From contig NZ_MJIC01000009.1 in the NCBI RefSeq assembly GCF_001758465.1, positions 310,001-374,000 of the forward strand: DNA of 64,000 nucleotides. Reading direction: 5' to 3'. Of this stretch, positions 25,273-33,384 are shown in pieces. The notes beneath the pieces are model-generated. The model had not been told where the DNA came from and did not search any database. It saw only the letters and a list, made by a program, of their open reading frames with translations. How positions within the stretch are numbered: the first letter of the stretch is position 1; each line of letters opens with the position of its first letter. The DNA is from Marisediminitalea lipolytica (lineage in GTDB: Bacteria; Pseudomonadota; Gammaproteobacteria; Enterobacterales; Alteromonadaceae). Both the position numbers and the translations under genes were made by a program.

Positions 25273-25972
25273 GGGACAAATCGTAGTCACCGGTGCCTCA
25301 AAAGGCATTGGTGCTGAAATCGTCAACCAACTGGCGGCAAAAGGCGTTGATGTAGTCGGCCTTTCGCGCACTGGCACCGTGCCAGCGGGCACCGGCATTG
25401 CCTGTGATATGACAGACGAACAATCGGTACGTGATGCCTTTGCCAAAGTCGCCGAACGCGGCCCGATTGCTGGATTGGTTAATAACGCCGGGGTGCATAT
25501 TCTTGGCGCTATCGAAAGCCTGACCGTTGAGTCGTTTAATCAGACCATTGAGCTTAATACCACAGCGGTGATGGTCGCCTCCCGCGAAGCCTACCCGCAC
25601 CTTAAAGCCAATGGCGGCGGTGTGGTGGTTAACATGGGTTCGTTTTTTGGCAAGCTCGGTGTGCCTCATAATCTGGCCTATTGTGCCTCTAAAGCCGCCG
25701 TGGCCGCGATGACCCGCTGTATGGCGGTGGAATGGGCGGCGGATAATATTCGCGCCATTAATATCGCGCCGGGTTATATCGAAACCGACCTCAACCGCGA
25801 CTATCTGGCCCGCGAAAAAGTGAAAGCCTGGATGGCCGAACGTATTCCGCTGGGACAGCCCGGCAAAGCAGACGATATTGCCCGTATGGTGGCCTGGCTG
25901 TGTACCGAGCCAGGCGGATTCTTAACCGGCGAAACCATCTATGTCGACGGTGGTCAGGGGATTAATCACTAA
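25265..25972 (+). CDS. SDR, probable 2-hydroxycycloalkane-carboxyl-CoA dehydrogenase (BadH-like step)
   Basis: A 235-residue SDR with VTGASKGIG, NNAGVH, the serine in GSFFGKLG and YCASKAA, ending YVDGGQG. ATG 25265 is chosen over ATG 25208 since it follows TTTAAGG and gives a normal SDR N terminus; the longer version adds a basic tail. SRTG after the second strand leaves NAD/NADP preference open. By position it supplies the beta-keto thioester for the BadI-like hydrolase. It overlaps genes on both sides. Confidence 0.8.
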   Translation: MSKGQIVVTGASKGIGAEIVNQLAAKGVDVVGLSRTGTVPAGTGIACDMTDEQSVRDAFAKVAERGPIAGLVNNAGVHILGAIESLTVESFNQTIELNTTAVMVASREAYPHLKANGGGVVVNMGSFFGKLGVPHNLAYCASKAAVAAMTRCMAVEWAADNIRAINIAPGYIETDLNRDYLAREKVKAWMAERIPLGQPGKADDIARMVAWLCTEPGGFLTGETIYVDGGQGINH

Positions 25973-27138
25973 TGAAAATGTTTGATAAAGTACTGGCGTC
26001 CCGCCAGTGGAACGAAGAAGAGCGCATGATCCTGGACCAGGTTCAGCGTATGGTTGATAAGGTGATTGCACCCAATGCCGAGCATGTTGATGCCACCGGC
26101 GAGTTTCCCTGGGAAAACGTCAACGCCATTAATGAGCTGGGTTTAAACACTATCTTCGTGCCGGAAGAATATGGCGGCATGCCCATGTCCTATCGGTTGT
26201 ATCTTGAAATCGTAACCATGATTTCGGAAGCCTGCGCCTCTACCGGGATTATCTACGCGACCAACTATCACGGTATGAAACCGCTGATTGAATACGGTAA
26301 CGAAGAACAAAAGCAACGCCTGTTGCCCTGTATTGCTGAAGGCGGCTTAGGCGCGCTGGCCATTACCGAACCGTCTGCCGGCTCTGATGCTACCGGTATG
26401 AAAACTTCGTTCCGCCCGGACGGTGACGACATCATCATTAACGGCTCTAAAATCTTTATCAGTAACGGCGACGTGGCCGACCGCTACCTGGTGTTTGGTA
26501 AGTGGACCGAAATTGACGACCCCAAAGGCGCAATCAGTGCGTTGATTCTGGAAAAAGGCGCTGAAGGTTTTTCAGTTATCTCTAAAGAGAAAAAGATGGG
26601 CCACAATGGTTCTTCTACCTGTGCGCTGGCCTTTGATGATATTCGCGTGCCGCGGGCTAACCTGCTCGGTGAACCCGGTGACGGCCTCAAAATCTTGCTA
26701 GCGTCGTTAAACAAATCCCGTCCATCGGTAGCTGCCCATGCCCGTGGTATCGCCCGTGCTGCGTTCCGCGACATGGTGGCCTATGCCAACGACCGTAAAC
26801 AGTCTAATCGCGCGGTACTCGATTTTCAGGGGATTCAGTTCTTAATCGCCGATCTGGCCGGTGAACTGGCCATGGTAGAAAAGTGGATTGATTACGTGGC
26901 TGACATGGTCGACAGCGGCGAAAACGACATTGGTCTGGAAGCCTCGCTGGCGAAAATGCGCGCCAGTGATTTAGCCATGAAGATGAGTGACAACTGCGTG
27001 CAAATCCACGGCGGTTACGGCTACTGCCGTGATTACCGGGCTGAGCGCCTGATGCGTGATGCCAAGATAACCCAAATCTGGGAAGGCACCAATCAGGTTC
27101 ACCGTCAGCTAATTGGTCGCAGTTTCCGCGCTCGCTAA
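25972..27138 (+). CDS. Acyl-CoA dehydrogenase (AliB-like step)
   Basis: A 388-residue FAD enzyme with ALAITEPSAGSDATGM, GSKIFISNG, IHGGYGYCRDYRAER and the C-terminal IWEGTNQVHRQLIGRSF, which contains the canonical catalytic Glu. It would oxidise a cyclic saturated acyl-CoA to the 1-ene, as AliB does for cyclohexanecarboxyl-CoA, giving electrons to EtfBA. The ATG overlaps the SDR stop (TAATG). Confidence 0.86.
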   Translation: MKMFDKVLASRQWNEEERMILDQVQRMVDKVIAPNAEHVDATGEFPWENVNAINELGLNTIFVPEEYGGMPMSYRLYLEIVTMISEACASTGIIYATNYHGMKPLIEYGNEEQKQRLLPCIAEGGLGALAITEPSAGSDATGMKTSFRPDGDDIIINGSKIFISNGDVADRYLVFGKWTEIDDPKGAISALILEKGAEGFSVISKEKKMGHNGSSTCALAFDDIRVPRANLLGEPGDGLKILLASLNKSRPSVAAHARGIARAAFRDMVAYANDRKQSNRAVLDFQGIQFLIADLAGELAMVEKWIDYVADMVDSGENDIGLEASLAKMRASDLAMKMSDNCVQIHGGYGYCRDYRAERLMRDAKITQIWEGTNQVHRQLIGRSFRAR

Positions 27139-27167
27139 GTGTTTTTCAATTTTCTTTATATTTTCGT

Positions 27168-27182
27168 GGCAGCAGTGCTGCC
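27168..27182. promoter_or_regulatory. Palindrome between acyl-CoA and hydroxyacyl-CoA dehydrogenase genes
   Basis: GGCAGCA-G-TGCTGCC is a perfect palindrome 22 bases before the ATG of the next gene, after a T-rich stretch. It may be an intraoperonic hairpin or operator. Confidence 0.35.
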
Positions 27183-27203
27183 GCGGGTTAACAGGAGTTA
27201 ACA

Positions 27204-28727
27204 ATGAGCTCATCAATTAAGAAAGTCGCTGTATGCGGTGCTGGTGGCACTATGGGTGCTGGTATTGCGCTGGTGGCGGCCCGCGGTGGCTTCGACACCA
27301 TTTGTTTTGACCTAAACGCCGATCGACTGGCAACACAGCAACAAGCGGCCGCAAAATTCTTTGACCGCTCGGTAGATAAAGGTCGCATGAGTCAGGCCGA
27401 CCGAGATACCGCCCTTGGCCGCATGCACAGCACAACAGACCTCAACGATCTGGCTGACTGCGACTTGGTTATCGAAGCCGTATTTGAAAGTCTGGATGCC
27501 AAACGTGACCTGTTCGGCAAGCTCAATGACATCTGTAAAGCAGAAACAATCTTCGCTTCGAATACGTCTACGCTTTCCATTACGCAAATTGCCGGTGGCT
27601 GTGGTCGTGAAGACAAAGTTGTGGGCATGCACTTTTGTCTGCCCGCCCAGGTGATGAAGCTGATTGAAATGTCCAAGGGCATCAATACCTCAGAAGACAC
27701 CTTTCAAACCGCCTGGCAGTGGACCGAAAGCGCCGGCCAGATCCCGGTGGAAACCCAGGACAAACCGGGTTTTATCCTGAACGCGCTGTTAGTACCGTTT
27801 AACAACGATACCATTCGCGCCATTGATGCCGGCCTGGCAACCCCTGAAGATATCGACTTAGCCATTCGCTCAGGCCTGGGCTATAAAATGGGCCCTTGCA
27901 CGCTGCTCGACTTAGTGGGCCTTGATACCCAAATCCTGTTGGGCGAAGCATTTTATCCAATCACTCTGGATGTACGCGCGTCGGTGCCACCGCTACTGCG
28001 TCGCATGGTGGCCGCAGGCAAACTGGGGAATAAATCCGGCGGCGGCTTCTTAACCGGCGCAACCAGTGAAAAAGCCTCCTCGGCACCGGCTTATGAGATG
28101 GTGCATCACGGTCAGGGCCGCTCCTTTACCAACGATGATGACTTTGTAAAACATGCGGCAGTATCTGCTGAGGTGGCTGTTCACCTTGGTGGCGGCTATG
28201 TAAAAGCGCCAGAAAAAACCGCTGTGCTGGTAGAGCTTGATACCGAGTGTCTGGGGTATCACACCGGTGAAGACCTGACCGAAGACACTGCAAATACCGT
28301 TGGCTTTGCCCGTTATCGCAATGGTGATGAAGCCCCTTCGCCGTTAATCGAGCTGGTGTATAAACCGCACACCTCTGCTGACGCCATTGCGGCGGCGCGC
28401 GCGGTGTTCGAAGTGGCCGGTTTTGATGTGGTGGTTTGTAAAGATTTGCCAGGCCGTATTATCGACCGCTTGGTACGCCCGAAATATAACGACGCCCTGC
28501 GCTTTGTGGATGAAGGCTTAGCGTCTCCGGGCGATATGGATAAAACCTGCTGTATGGGACTGGGTTACCCGGTCGGTCCGGTAGCACGGGTTACCGCTGG
28601 TGGACTGGCCCGTCATTATGAGGTCTCTAAGGCCCTTCTGGATACGACAGGGTTGGTGGGCTATTCGCCTGCCAGAGCGGCGGTGGTTAGCCATTCGCGT
28701 CAGCTTGCCAGCAAGAACGAAGCCTGA
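27204..28727 (+). CDS. 3-hydroxyacyl-CoA dehydrogenase, two-domain (PaaH/Hbd type)
   Basis: A 507-residue protein: Rossmann domain with VAVCGAGGTMGAGIAL, then the helical domain, followed by a second C-terminal domain (about 300-500) with DLPGRIIDRLVRPKYNDALR. The catalytic His is in GMHFCLP, where most homologues read MHFFNP, so the residues next to the His differ. It would oxidise a 3-hydroxyacyl dicarboxyl-CoA after ring opening. A second, more canonical copy lies two genes on. Confidence 0.82.
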   Translation: MSSSIKKVAVCGAGGTMGAGIALVAARGGFDTICFDLNADRLATQQQAAAKFFDRSVDKGRMSQADRDTALGRMHSTTDLNDLADCDLVIEAVFESLDAKRDLFGKLNDICKAETIFASNTSTLSITQIAGGCGREDKVVGMHFCLPAQVMKLIEMSKGINTSEDTFQTAWQWTESAGQIPVETQDKPGFILNALLVPFNNDTIRAIDAGLATPEDIDLAIRSGLGYKMGPCTLLDLVGLDTQILLGEAFYPITLDVRASVPPLLRRMVAAGKLGNKSGGGFLTGATSEKASSAPAYEMVHHGQGRSFTNDDDFVKHAAVSAEVAVHLGGGYVKAPEKTAVLVELDTECLGYHTGEDLTEDTANTVGFARYRNGDEAPSPLIELVYKPHTSADAIAAARAVFEVAGFDVVVCKDLPGRIIDRLVRPKYNDALRFVDEGLASPGDMDKTCCMGLGYPVGPVARVTAGGLARHYEVSKALLDTTGLVGYSPARAAVVSHSRQLASKNEA

Positions 28728-28742
28728 TAGCAGGAGCAGCTT

Positions 28743-29738
28743 ATGCAAGGCGTAGTGGTAAATGAATACTGCGACTTTGATCGAGCCCAGGTTGGGTTGA
28801 TTAAGGATCCCAAAGCCGGCAGTGGCGAAGTGGTGGTGGCCCTTGAAACCGCTGAAGTAAATTTTCCGGATAAGCTTTACATAGAAGGGCAGTACCAGAA
28901 ACAACTCGACTTCCCCTTTTCGCCGGGCCTGGCTGGTACCGGTGTGATCTGCGCCGTTGGTGCCGGGGTGGATGAGTCACTCATCGGCAAGCGCGTGCTG
29001 GCGTTACCCGAATACGGCACCTATGCCGAAAAGGTAAGCCTGCCGGCAGAACACTGTTTTGCTGTGCCGGATGGGGTGGACAGTATTCAGTCTTCTGCGC
29101 TTGGGCTGGCCTATCAAACGGCTTATTTCGCCTTAACCGCGCGGGGCAATATTCGTCCCGGCGATAACGTGCTGGTTTTAGGCGCTACTGGCGGTGTTGG
29201 CATGGCAGCGGTGCAACTGGCTAAAGCCATGGGTGCTGGCAAAGTGCTCGCTGGTACGCGTGGTGGTATCAATAAGCTGGGTGAGTACTGGCTGGGCGCG
29301 GACGAGATTGTTGATACCGCGCCGGAGGATTTACGTAGTCTGGCCGCCTCGGTTAAAAACGCCACCGACGGCTATGGCGTGGATATCGTGATTGACACTG
29401 TGGGCGGCGTCCTTGGCGAAGCTGCCCTGCGCGCGCTGGCCTGGAATGGTCGCTTTGTGGTGGTGGGTTTTGCCTGTGGCGATATTCCCAAATTTGCCGG
29501 TAATTACCTGCTGGTTAAAAACATTTCAGTGAGTGGTCTGCAGTGGACTGATTATCTCGCTCGCCAGTTGGAAACGGTTCAGCAGGCCCAGGATAAATTG
29601 TTTGAGTGGTGCCGAACCGGCCTGCTTGCTCCCCGAATTCATAACACTTACCCGCTGGCTGAGTTTGCCACCGCGCTTAACGCGGTTTGCTCCGGTGAAG
29701 CCCAGGGGCGTGTTGTACTGACTATTTCAGAGACCTAA
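28743..29738 (+). CDS. Zn-independent MDR-family oxidoreductase (quinone oxidoreductase-like)
   Basis: A 331-residue medium-chain dehydrogenase/reductase with FSPGLAGTGVICAVG and the cofactor loop LGATGGVGMAAVQLAK. Zinc-binding residues of alcohol dehydrogenases are missing, as in NADPH:quinone oxidoreductases and some enoyl-CoA or enone reductases. In this operon a double-bond reduction on a pathway intermediate is more likely than quinone detoxification, but that is inferred. Confidence 0.75.
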   Translation: MQGVVVNEYCDFDRAQVGLIKDPKAGSGEVVVALETAEVNFPDKLYIEGQYQKQLDFPFSPGLAGTGVICAVGAGVDESLIGKRVLALPEYGTYAEKVSLPAEHCFAVPDGVDSIQSSALGLAYQTAYFALTARGNIRPGDNVLVLGATGGVGMAAVQLAKAMGAGKVLAGTRGGINKLGEYWLGADEIVDTAPEDLRSLAASVKNATDGYGVDIVIDTVGGVLGEAALRALAWNGRFVVVGFACGDIPKFAGNYLLVKNISVSGLQWTDYLARQLETVQQAQDKLFEWCRTGLLAPRIHNTYPLAEFATALNAVCSGEAQGRVVLTISET

Positions 29739-29741
29739 TTT

Positions 29742-31166
29742 ATGAGTGCATTAGAGACAAACACTACCGTTGCCGTAATTGGCGCGGGGACCATGGGCGC
29801 AGGTATTGCGCAGCTTGCTGCGGCTGCCGGCCATCCGGTCGTCCTGTTTGATGCCTTTGATGGCGCGGCCGAAAAGGGCAAGGCTGGGATTGATAAAGGC
29901 CTGGAGAAACTGGTGGCCCGCGGCAAAATGACCGCGGATACCAAAGCGGCATTATTAGCGCGCATTCGTCTGGCTACGGATATTCACGATGTGGCCGAAG
30001 CAACGCTGGTGGTAGAAGCCATCGTCGAGAACCTTGATATTAAACGTGAGCTGTTTGCAAACTTAGAAAGCATGGTGGCCAGTGATGCGATCCTGGCTAC
30101 CAACACGTCATCGATTTCGGTGACCTCTATTGCCCGTGATCTCAAGCATCCGGAACGCTTTGTCGGAATGCACTTTTTTAACCCGGCACCAGTGATGAAA
30201 CTGGTTGAGGTGATCTCTGGTGTGGCAACGGATAAAGACGTCGCTGAGTGCGTGTTTGCCACCGCTGAAAACTGGGGCAAGATTGCCGTACACGCCAAGT
30301 CTACGCCGGGCTTTATTGTTAACCGCGTAGCCCGCCCTTACTACGCCGAGGCTTTACGCTTGTGCGAAGAACAGGTGGCAGACCCGGCAACCCTGGACGC
30401 GTTACTCACCGGCGCAGGCGGCTTTCGCCTGGGGCCATTTGCACTCATGGATTTAATTGGGCACGACGTTAACTACGCCGTTAGTGAGTCGGTGTTTAAG
30501 GCCTATTATCAGGAGCCGCGTTTTCGCCCGTCGATTATGCAGTTAGAGCTGGTTAATGCCGGTCGTTTAGGGCGCAAAAGTGGTCAGGGCTTTTATAGCT
30601 ATACCGACGGAGCCGAAGCCGCTGCGCCAGTATTTGAGCCTGTCGACAGCTCAGCAGCCGATATCGACGTGAAACTAACCGGCGGTTTTACTATTGGTGG
30701 TGTAGCCGTAGAACGCACAACAGGAGCAACCGCAACCGCGCGGGCAAAAGCCTTAGGGCAACCGGTAATCCTGCTTGATCTTACCAAACAGGAAGGCGCA
30801 AGTGTGGTGGCGTTCAGCTGCTCTAAAGCATTGCCAGAGAGTGTGGTTGCTTCTTTAGTGAAAGGCCTTGCTGCACGGGAAGTGAAGGCGGTGAAATTAC
30901 CCGATTGGCCTGGATTAGTGGTAATGCGGACAGTGGCTATGCTGGCTAATGAAGCCTTTGAAGCCCAAATGCAAGGGGTTGGCTCTGCCGAGGCCATTGA
31001 TAATGCCATGAAATATGGTGTTAATTACCCGCAAGGGCCGATAGAGTGGGCTAATGAGATTGGCCTTAGCACAGTGCTTGACGTTTTGGACGGCGTTTAT
31101 AGCCTGACCCGTGATCCGCGCTATCGGGCTGCATTAAGTCTGCGCCTCGCCGTAGACAGTGAATAA
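29742..31166 (+). CDS. 3-hydroxyacyl-CoA dehydrogenase (PaaH-like)
   Basis: A 474-residue enzyme with VAVIGAGTMGAGIAQLAAAA, NTSSISVTSIA, GMHFFNPAPVMKLVEVISG (catalytic His and Glu) and a C-terminal duplicate domain. It resembles PaaH, the 3-hydroxyadipyl-CoA dehydrogenase, which fits oxidation of dicarboxylic CoA esters formed by ring opening. It starts three bases after the preceding stop. Confidence 0.86.
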   Translation: MSALETNTTVAVIGAGTMGAGIAQLAAAAGHPVVLFDAFDGAAEKGKAGIDKGLEKLVARGKMTADTKAALLARIRLATDIHDVAEATLVVEAIVENLDIKRELFANLESMVASDAILATNTSSISVTSIARDLKHPERFVGMHFFNPAPVMKLVEVISGVATDKDVAECVFATAENWGKIAVHAKSTPGFIVNRVARPYYAEALRLCEEQVADPATLDALLTGAGGFRLGPFALMDLIGHDVNYAVSESVFKAYYQEPRFRPSIMQLELVNAGRLGRKSGQGFYSYTDGAEAAAPVFEPVDSSAADIDVKLTGGFTIGGVAVERTTGATATARAKALGQPVILLDLTKQEGASVVAFSCSKALPESVVASLVKGLAAREVKAVKLPDWPGLVVMRTVAMLANEAFEAQMQGVGSAEAIDNAMKYGVNYPQGPIEWANEIGLSTVLDVLDGVYSLTRDPRYRAALSLRLAVDSE

Positions 31167-31183
31167 CTTTTAAGAGACGCTTT

Positions 31184-31747
31184 ATGCCATTTATCAAAGA
31201 CTTTGCTGAGAATGCCGGCCCGCCAAACCTGTTTAAACAGTATCCGGATGTTTACCGCCCCTGGGCCGAAATGAGTGAAGCCATGATGAATGGCCCGTCG
31301 CCGTTTTCCCGCGGCGTGCGGGAGCTGATCCTTGCCTATGCCGCCGCCGTGGCTGATTGCGAATTTGTCAGCTGCGCCCATGCCGAAGTGGCTTATGCGC
31401 ATGGGCTTAAAACGGGTTTGATGGACGAGCTGCTTGCCGGTATCGATACGGCAGACATTGAACCTGAGCTAAAACCGGTATTTGAATATGTGAAGGTACT
31501 GAGTAAATCGCCGGAACTGGTCAGTCAGGCGCACGTGAGCGCCATACTCAACGCTGGCTGGGATGCTGACGCGGTGCATAGTACAGCACTTATCACCGCG
31601 CGAGCGGCGTTTATGCAACGACTGGTTCAGGGGCATGGCTTTAATACACCAGACCCGGAAGTTGCCAAAAGTCATGCGGCAAAGCGGGTTGAGCGGGGTT
31701 ATGTAAATTTATACAAAGCTTTTCGGCCTGAGGGTGAGGCAAAGTAG
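31184..31747 (+). CDS. CMD/AhpD-like peroxidase-related protein
   Basis: A 187-residue alpha-helical CMD-fold protein with FSRGVRELILAYAAAVADCE followed by FVSCAHAEVA. The two cysteines are spaced CX4C rather than the CXXC of AhpD, so disulfide-based peroxidase activity is uncertain. It is third in a series of CMD-fold proteins in the window. Position between a dehydrogenase and a transporter gives no clear job. Confidence 0.7.
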   Translation: MPFIKDFAENAGPPNLFKQYPDVYRPWAEMSEAMMNGPSPFSRGVRELILAYAAAVADCEFVSCAHAEVAYAHGLKTGLMDELLAGIDTADIEPELKPVFEYVKVLSKSPELVSQAHVSAILNAGWDADAVHSTALITARAAFMQRLVQGHGFNTPDPEVAKSHAAKRVERGYVNLYKAFRPEGEAK

Positions 31748-31812
31748 CCTTTATCAATAATCACGACTACAGTTAATAACAATAAAAACAAGGTCATAAG
31801 GACATTGCTACC

Positions 31813-33123
31813 ATGCTAGCCACGGCTTCTAAACCCTTTGTAAAACTGGTTGAGCGCTACCTGCCCGATCCCTTTGTATTTGTTTTGATTCTGACCCTGC
31901 TGGTGATGGGGTCTGCTGTGGTAATCCAGCAACAATCGGTCGGCACTGTTTTACAGCAATGGGGCGGCGGTTTTTGGAACCTGCTGACCTTTTCCATGCA
32001 GATGTTACTGGTACTGGTGTCGGGGCATATGCTGGCCAGTACCGCAATAGTGAAATCAGCATTAAATAACATTGCTAAACTAGCCGCTACACCCGGCCGG
32101 GCAATCATTCTGGTGACTTTGGTGTCCATGTTGGCAAGCTGGCTCAACTGGGGATTCGGCCTGGTGGTGGGGGCGTTGTTTGCCAAAGCTATTGCCAGAC
32201 GAGTGCAGGTGGATTACCGCCTGCTGGTGGCCAGCGCGTATTCCAGTTTTGTGGTATGGCATGGCGGATTAGCGGGCTCTATCCCTTTAACTATTGCCAC
32301 GCCCGGCCATTTTACCGAAGATTTGATTGGTGTAGTGGGTACCAGTGAAACACTGTTTTCGGCTTTAAATCTCACTTTACTGGCGATAATGATAGTGGTT
32401 ATCCCATTGGTCAATCGCGCTATGATGCCTGCTGCACATGATCGGGTGTATGTGGATCCTAAACGCCTTGCCGAGTCGGTCCCCGAACCAAAATATCACG
32501 ATTTACCTCCGGCAGAAAAGTTGGAAAGAAACCCAATTTTGACCGTCGTTACCGGACTTGCCGGGATTGCCTATCTGGTGATGTACTTTGGCGATGGTGG
32601 CAGCCTTAACCTGAATATTATTAATTTTCTGTTTTTGTTTATGGCCATTGCGCTGCACGGCACTCCTGAGCGTTTATTGCATAGTTTGCAGCAGGCTATT
32701 CAGGGGGCCAGCGGCATTGTGCTGCAATTTCCGTTTTATGCCGGCATTATGGCGGTGATGGTTCAATCGGGTCTGGCGCGGGATTTATCCCAATGGCTGA
32801 TTAGTTTTGCTACGGCTGACACACTTGCCTTGTACAGTTTTTTAAGTGCGGGGCTGGTGAATATGCTGGTTCCTTCCGGTGGCGGTCAATGGGCCGTGCA
32901 GGCGCCGGTTGTATTACCGGCTGCTATTGAGTTAGGCGCGGATGTCAGTAAAGTTTCCATGGCGGTGGCCTGGGGAGATGCCTGGACCAATTTAATCCAG
33001 CCTTTCTGGGCGTTGCCGGTATTGGCTATCGCAGGATTAAAAGCCAAGGATATGATGGGATTTTGTCTGGTACAGTTGATTATCACGGGCGTGATTATTA
33101 GCGCCGTTTTTCTGCTTTTTTGA
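31813..33123 (+). CDS. AtoE-like short-chain fatty acid transporter
   Basis: A 436-residue membrane protein with about eleven hydrophobic helices, starting LATASKPFVKLVERYLPDPF and containing LVNMLVPSGGGQWAVQAP, a hallmark of the AtoE (TIGR00366) family. These carry acetoacetate or other short acids across the inner membrane. It is the last gene of the middle operon, 65 bases after the CMD-like gene, and may import the substrate or an overflow product. Confidence 0.87.
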   Translation: MLATASKPFVKLVERYLPDPFVFVLILTLLVMGSAVVIQQQSVGTVLQQWGGGFWNLLTFSMQMLLVLVSGHMLASTAIVKSALNNIAKLAATPGRAIILVTLVSMLASWLNWGFGLVVGALFAKAIARRVQVDYRLLVASAYSSFVVWHGGLAGSIPLTIATPGHFTEDLIGVVGTSETLFSALNLTLLAIMIVVIPLVNRAMMPAAHDRVYVDPKRLAESVPEPKYHDLPPAEKLERNPILTVVTGLAGIAYLVMYFGDGGSLNLNIINFLFLFMAIALHGTPERLLHSLQQAIQGASGIVLQFPFYAGIMAVMVQSGLARDLSQWLISFATADTLALYSFLSAGLVNMLVPSGGGQWAVQAPVVLPAAIELGADVSKVSMAVAWGDAWTNLIQPFWALPVLAIAGLKAKDMMGFCLVQLIITGVIISAVFLLF

Positions 33124-33384
33124 TGCAGAAAATACGGTGCGCGATGTCATAAAAGTTTACTGGCGATGTCGTTGTTAAAGACGTGTGTCGTTGACTGCGA
33201 CAATTACCGTTATGCAACAAATAACCTACTGCCTAAGTGGCTTTCTAAAATGACATGTGGTGGGATAAGTATTTTTAAAACAATTGGTTAGTTATAATTT
33301 TGATTCTTCTTAATGTGGTATGGAATTTGTATTTTGTTAATGAATTGTAATGTTTTGTATTCGTTAATAATAAAAGGATGAATC

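Noticed and set aside
27167..27182. Sigma-54-like site TGGCAG-CAGTG-CTGCC before a hydroxyacyl-CoA dehydrogenase gene
   Set aside because: The -12 box is CTGCC, and the spacing match follows from a perfect palindrome. The gene is also inside an operon, so the palindrome explains it better.
33326..33341. Sigma-54-like site upstream of the DUF1080/ThuA gene (TGGTAT, five bases, TTGTA)
   Set aside because: The invariant GC of the -12 element is GT here; the region is very AT-rich, so the match is probably by chance.
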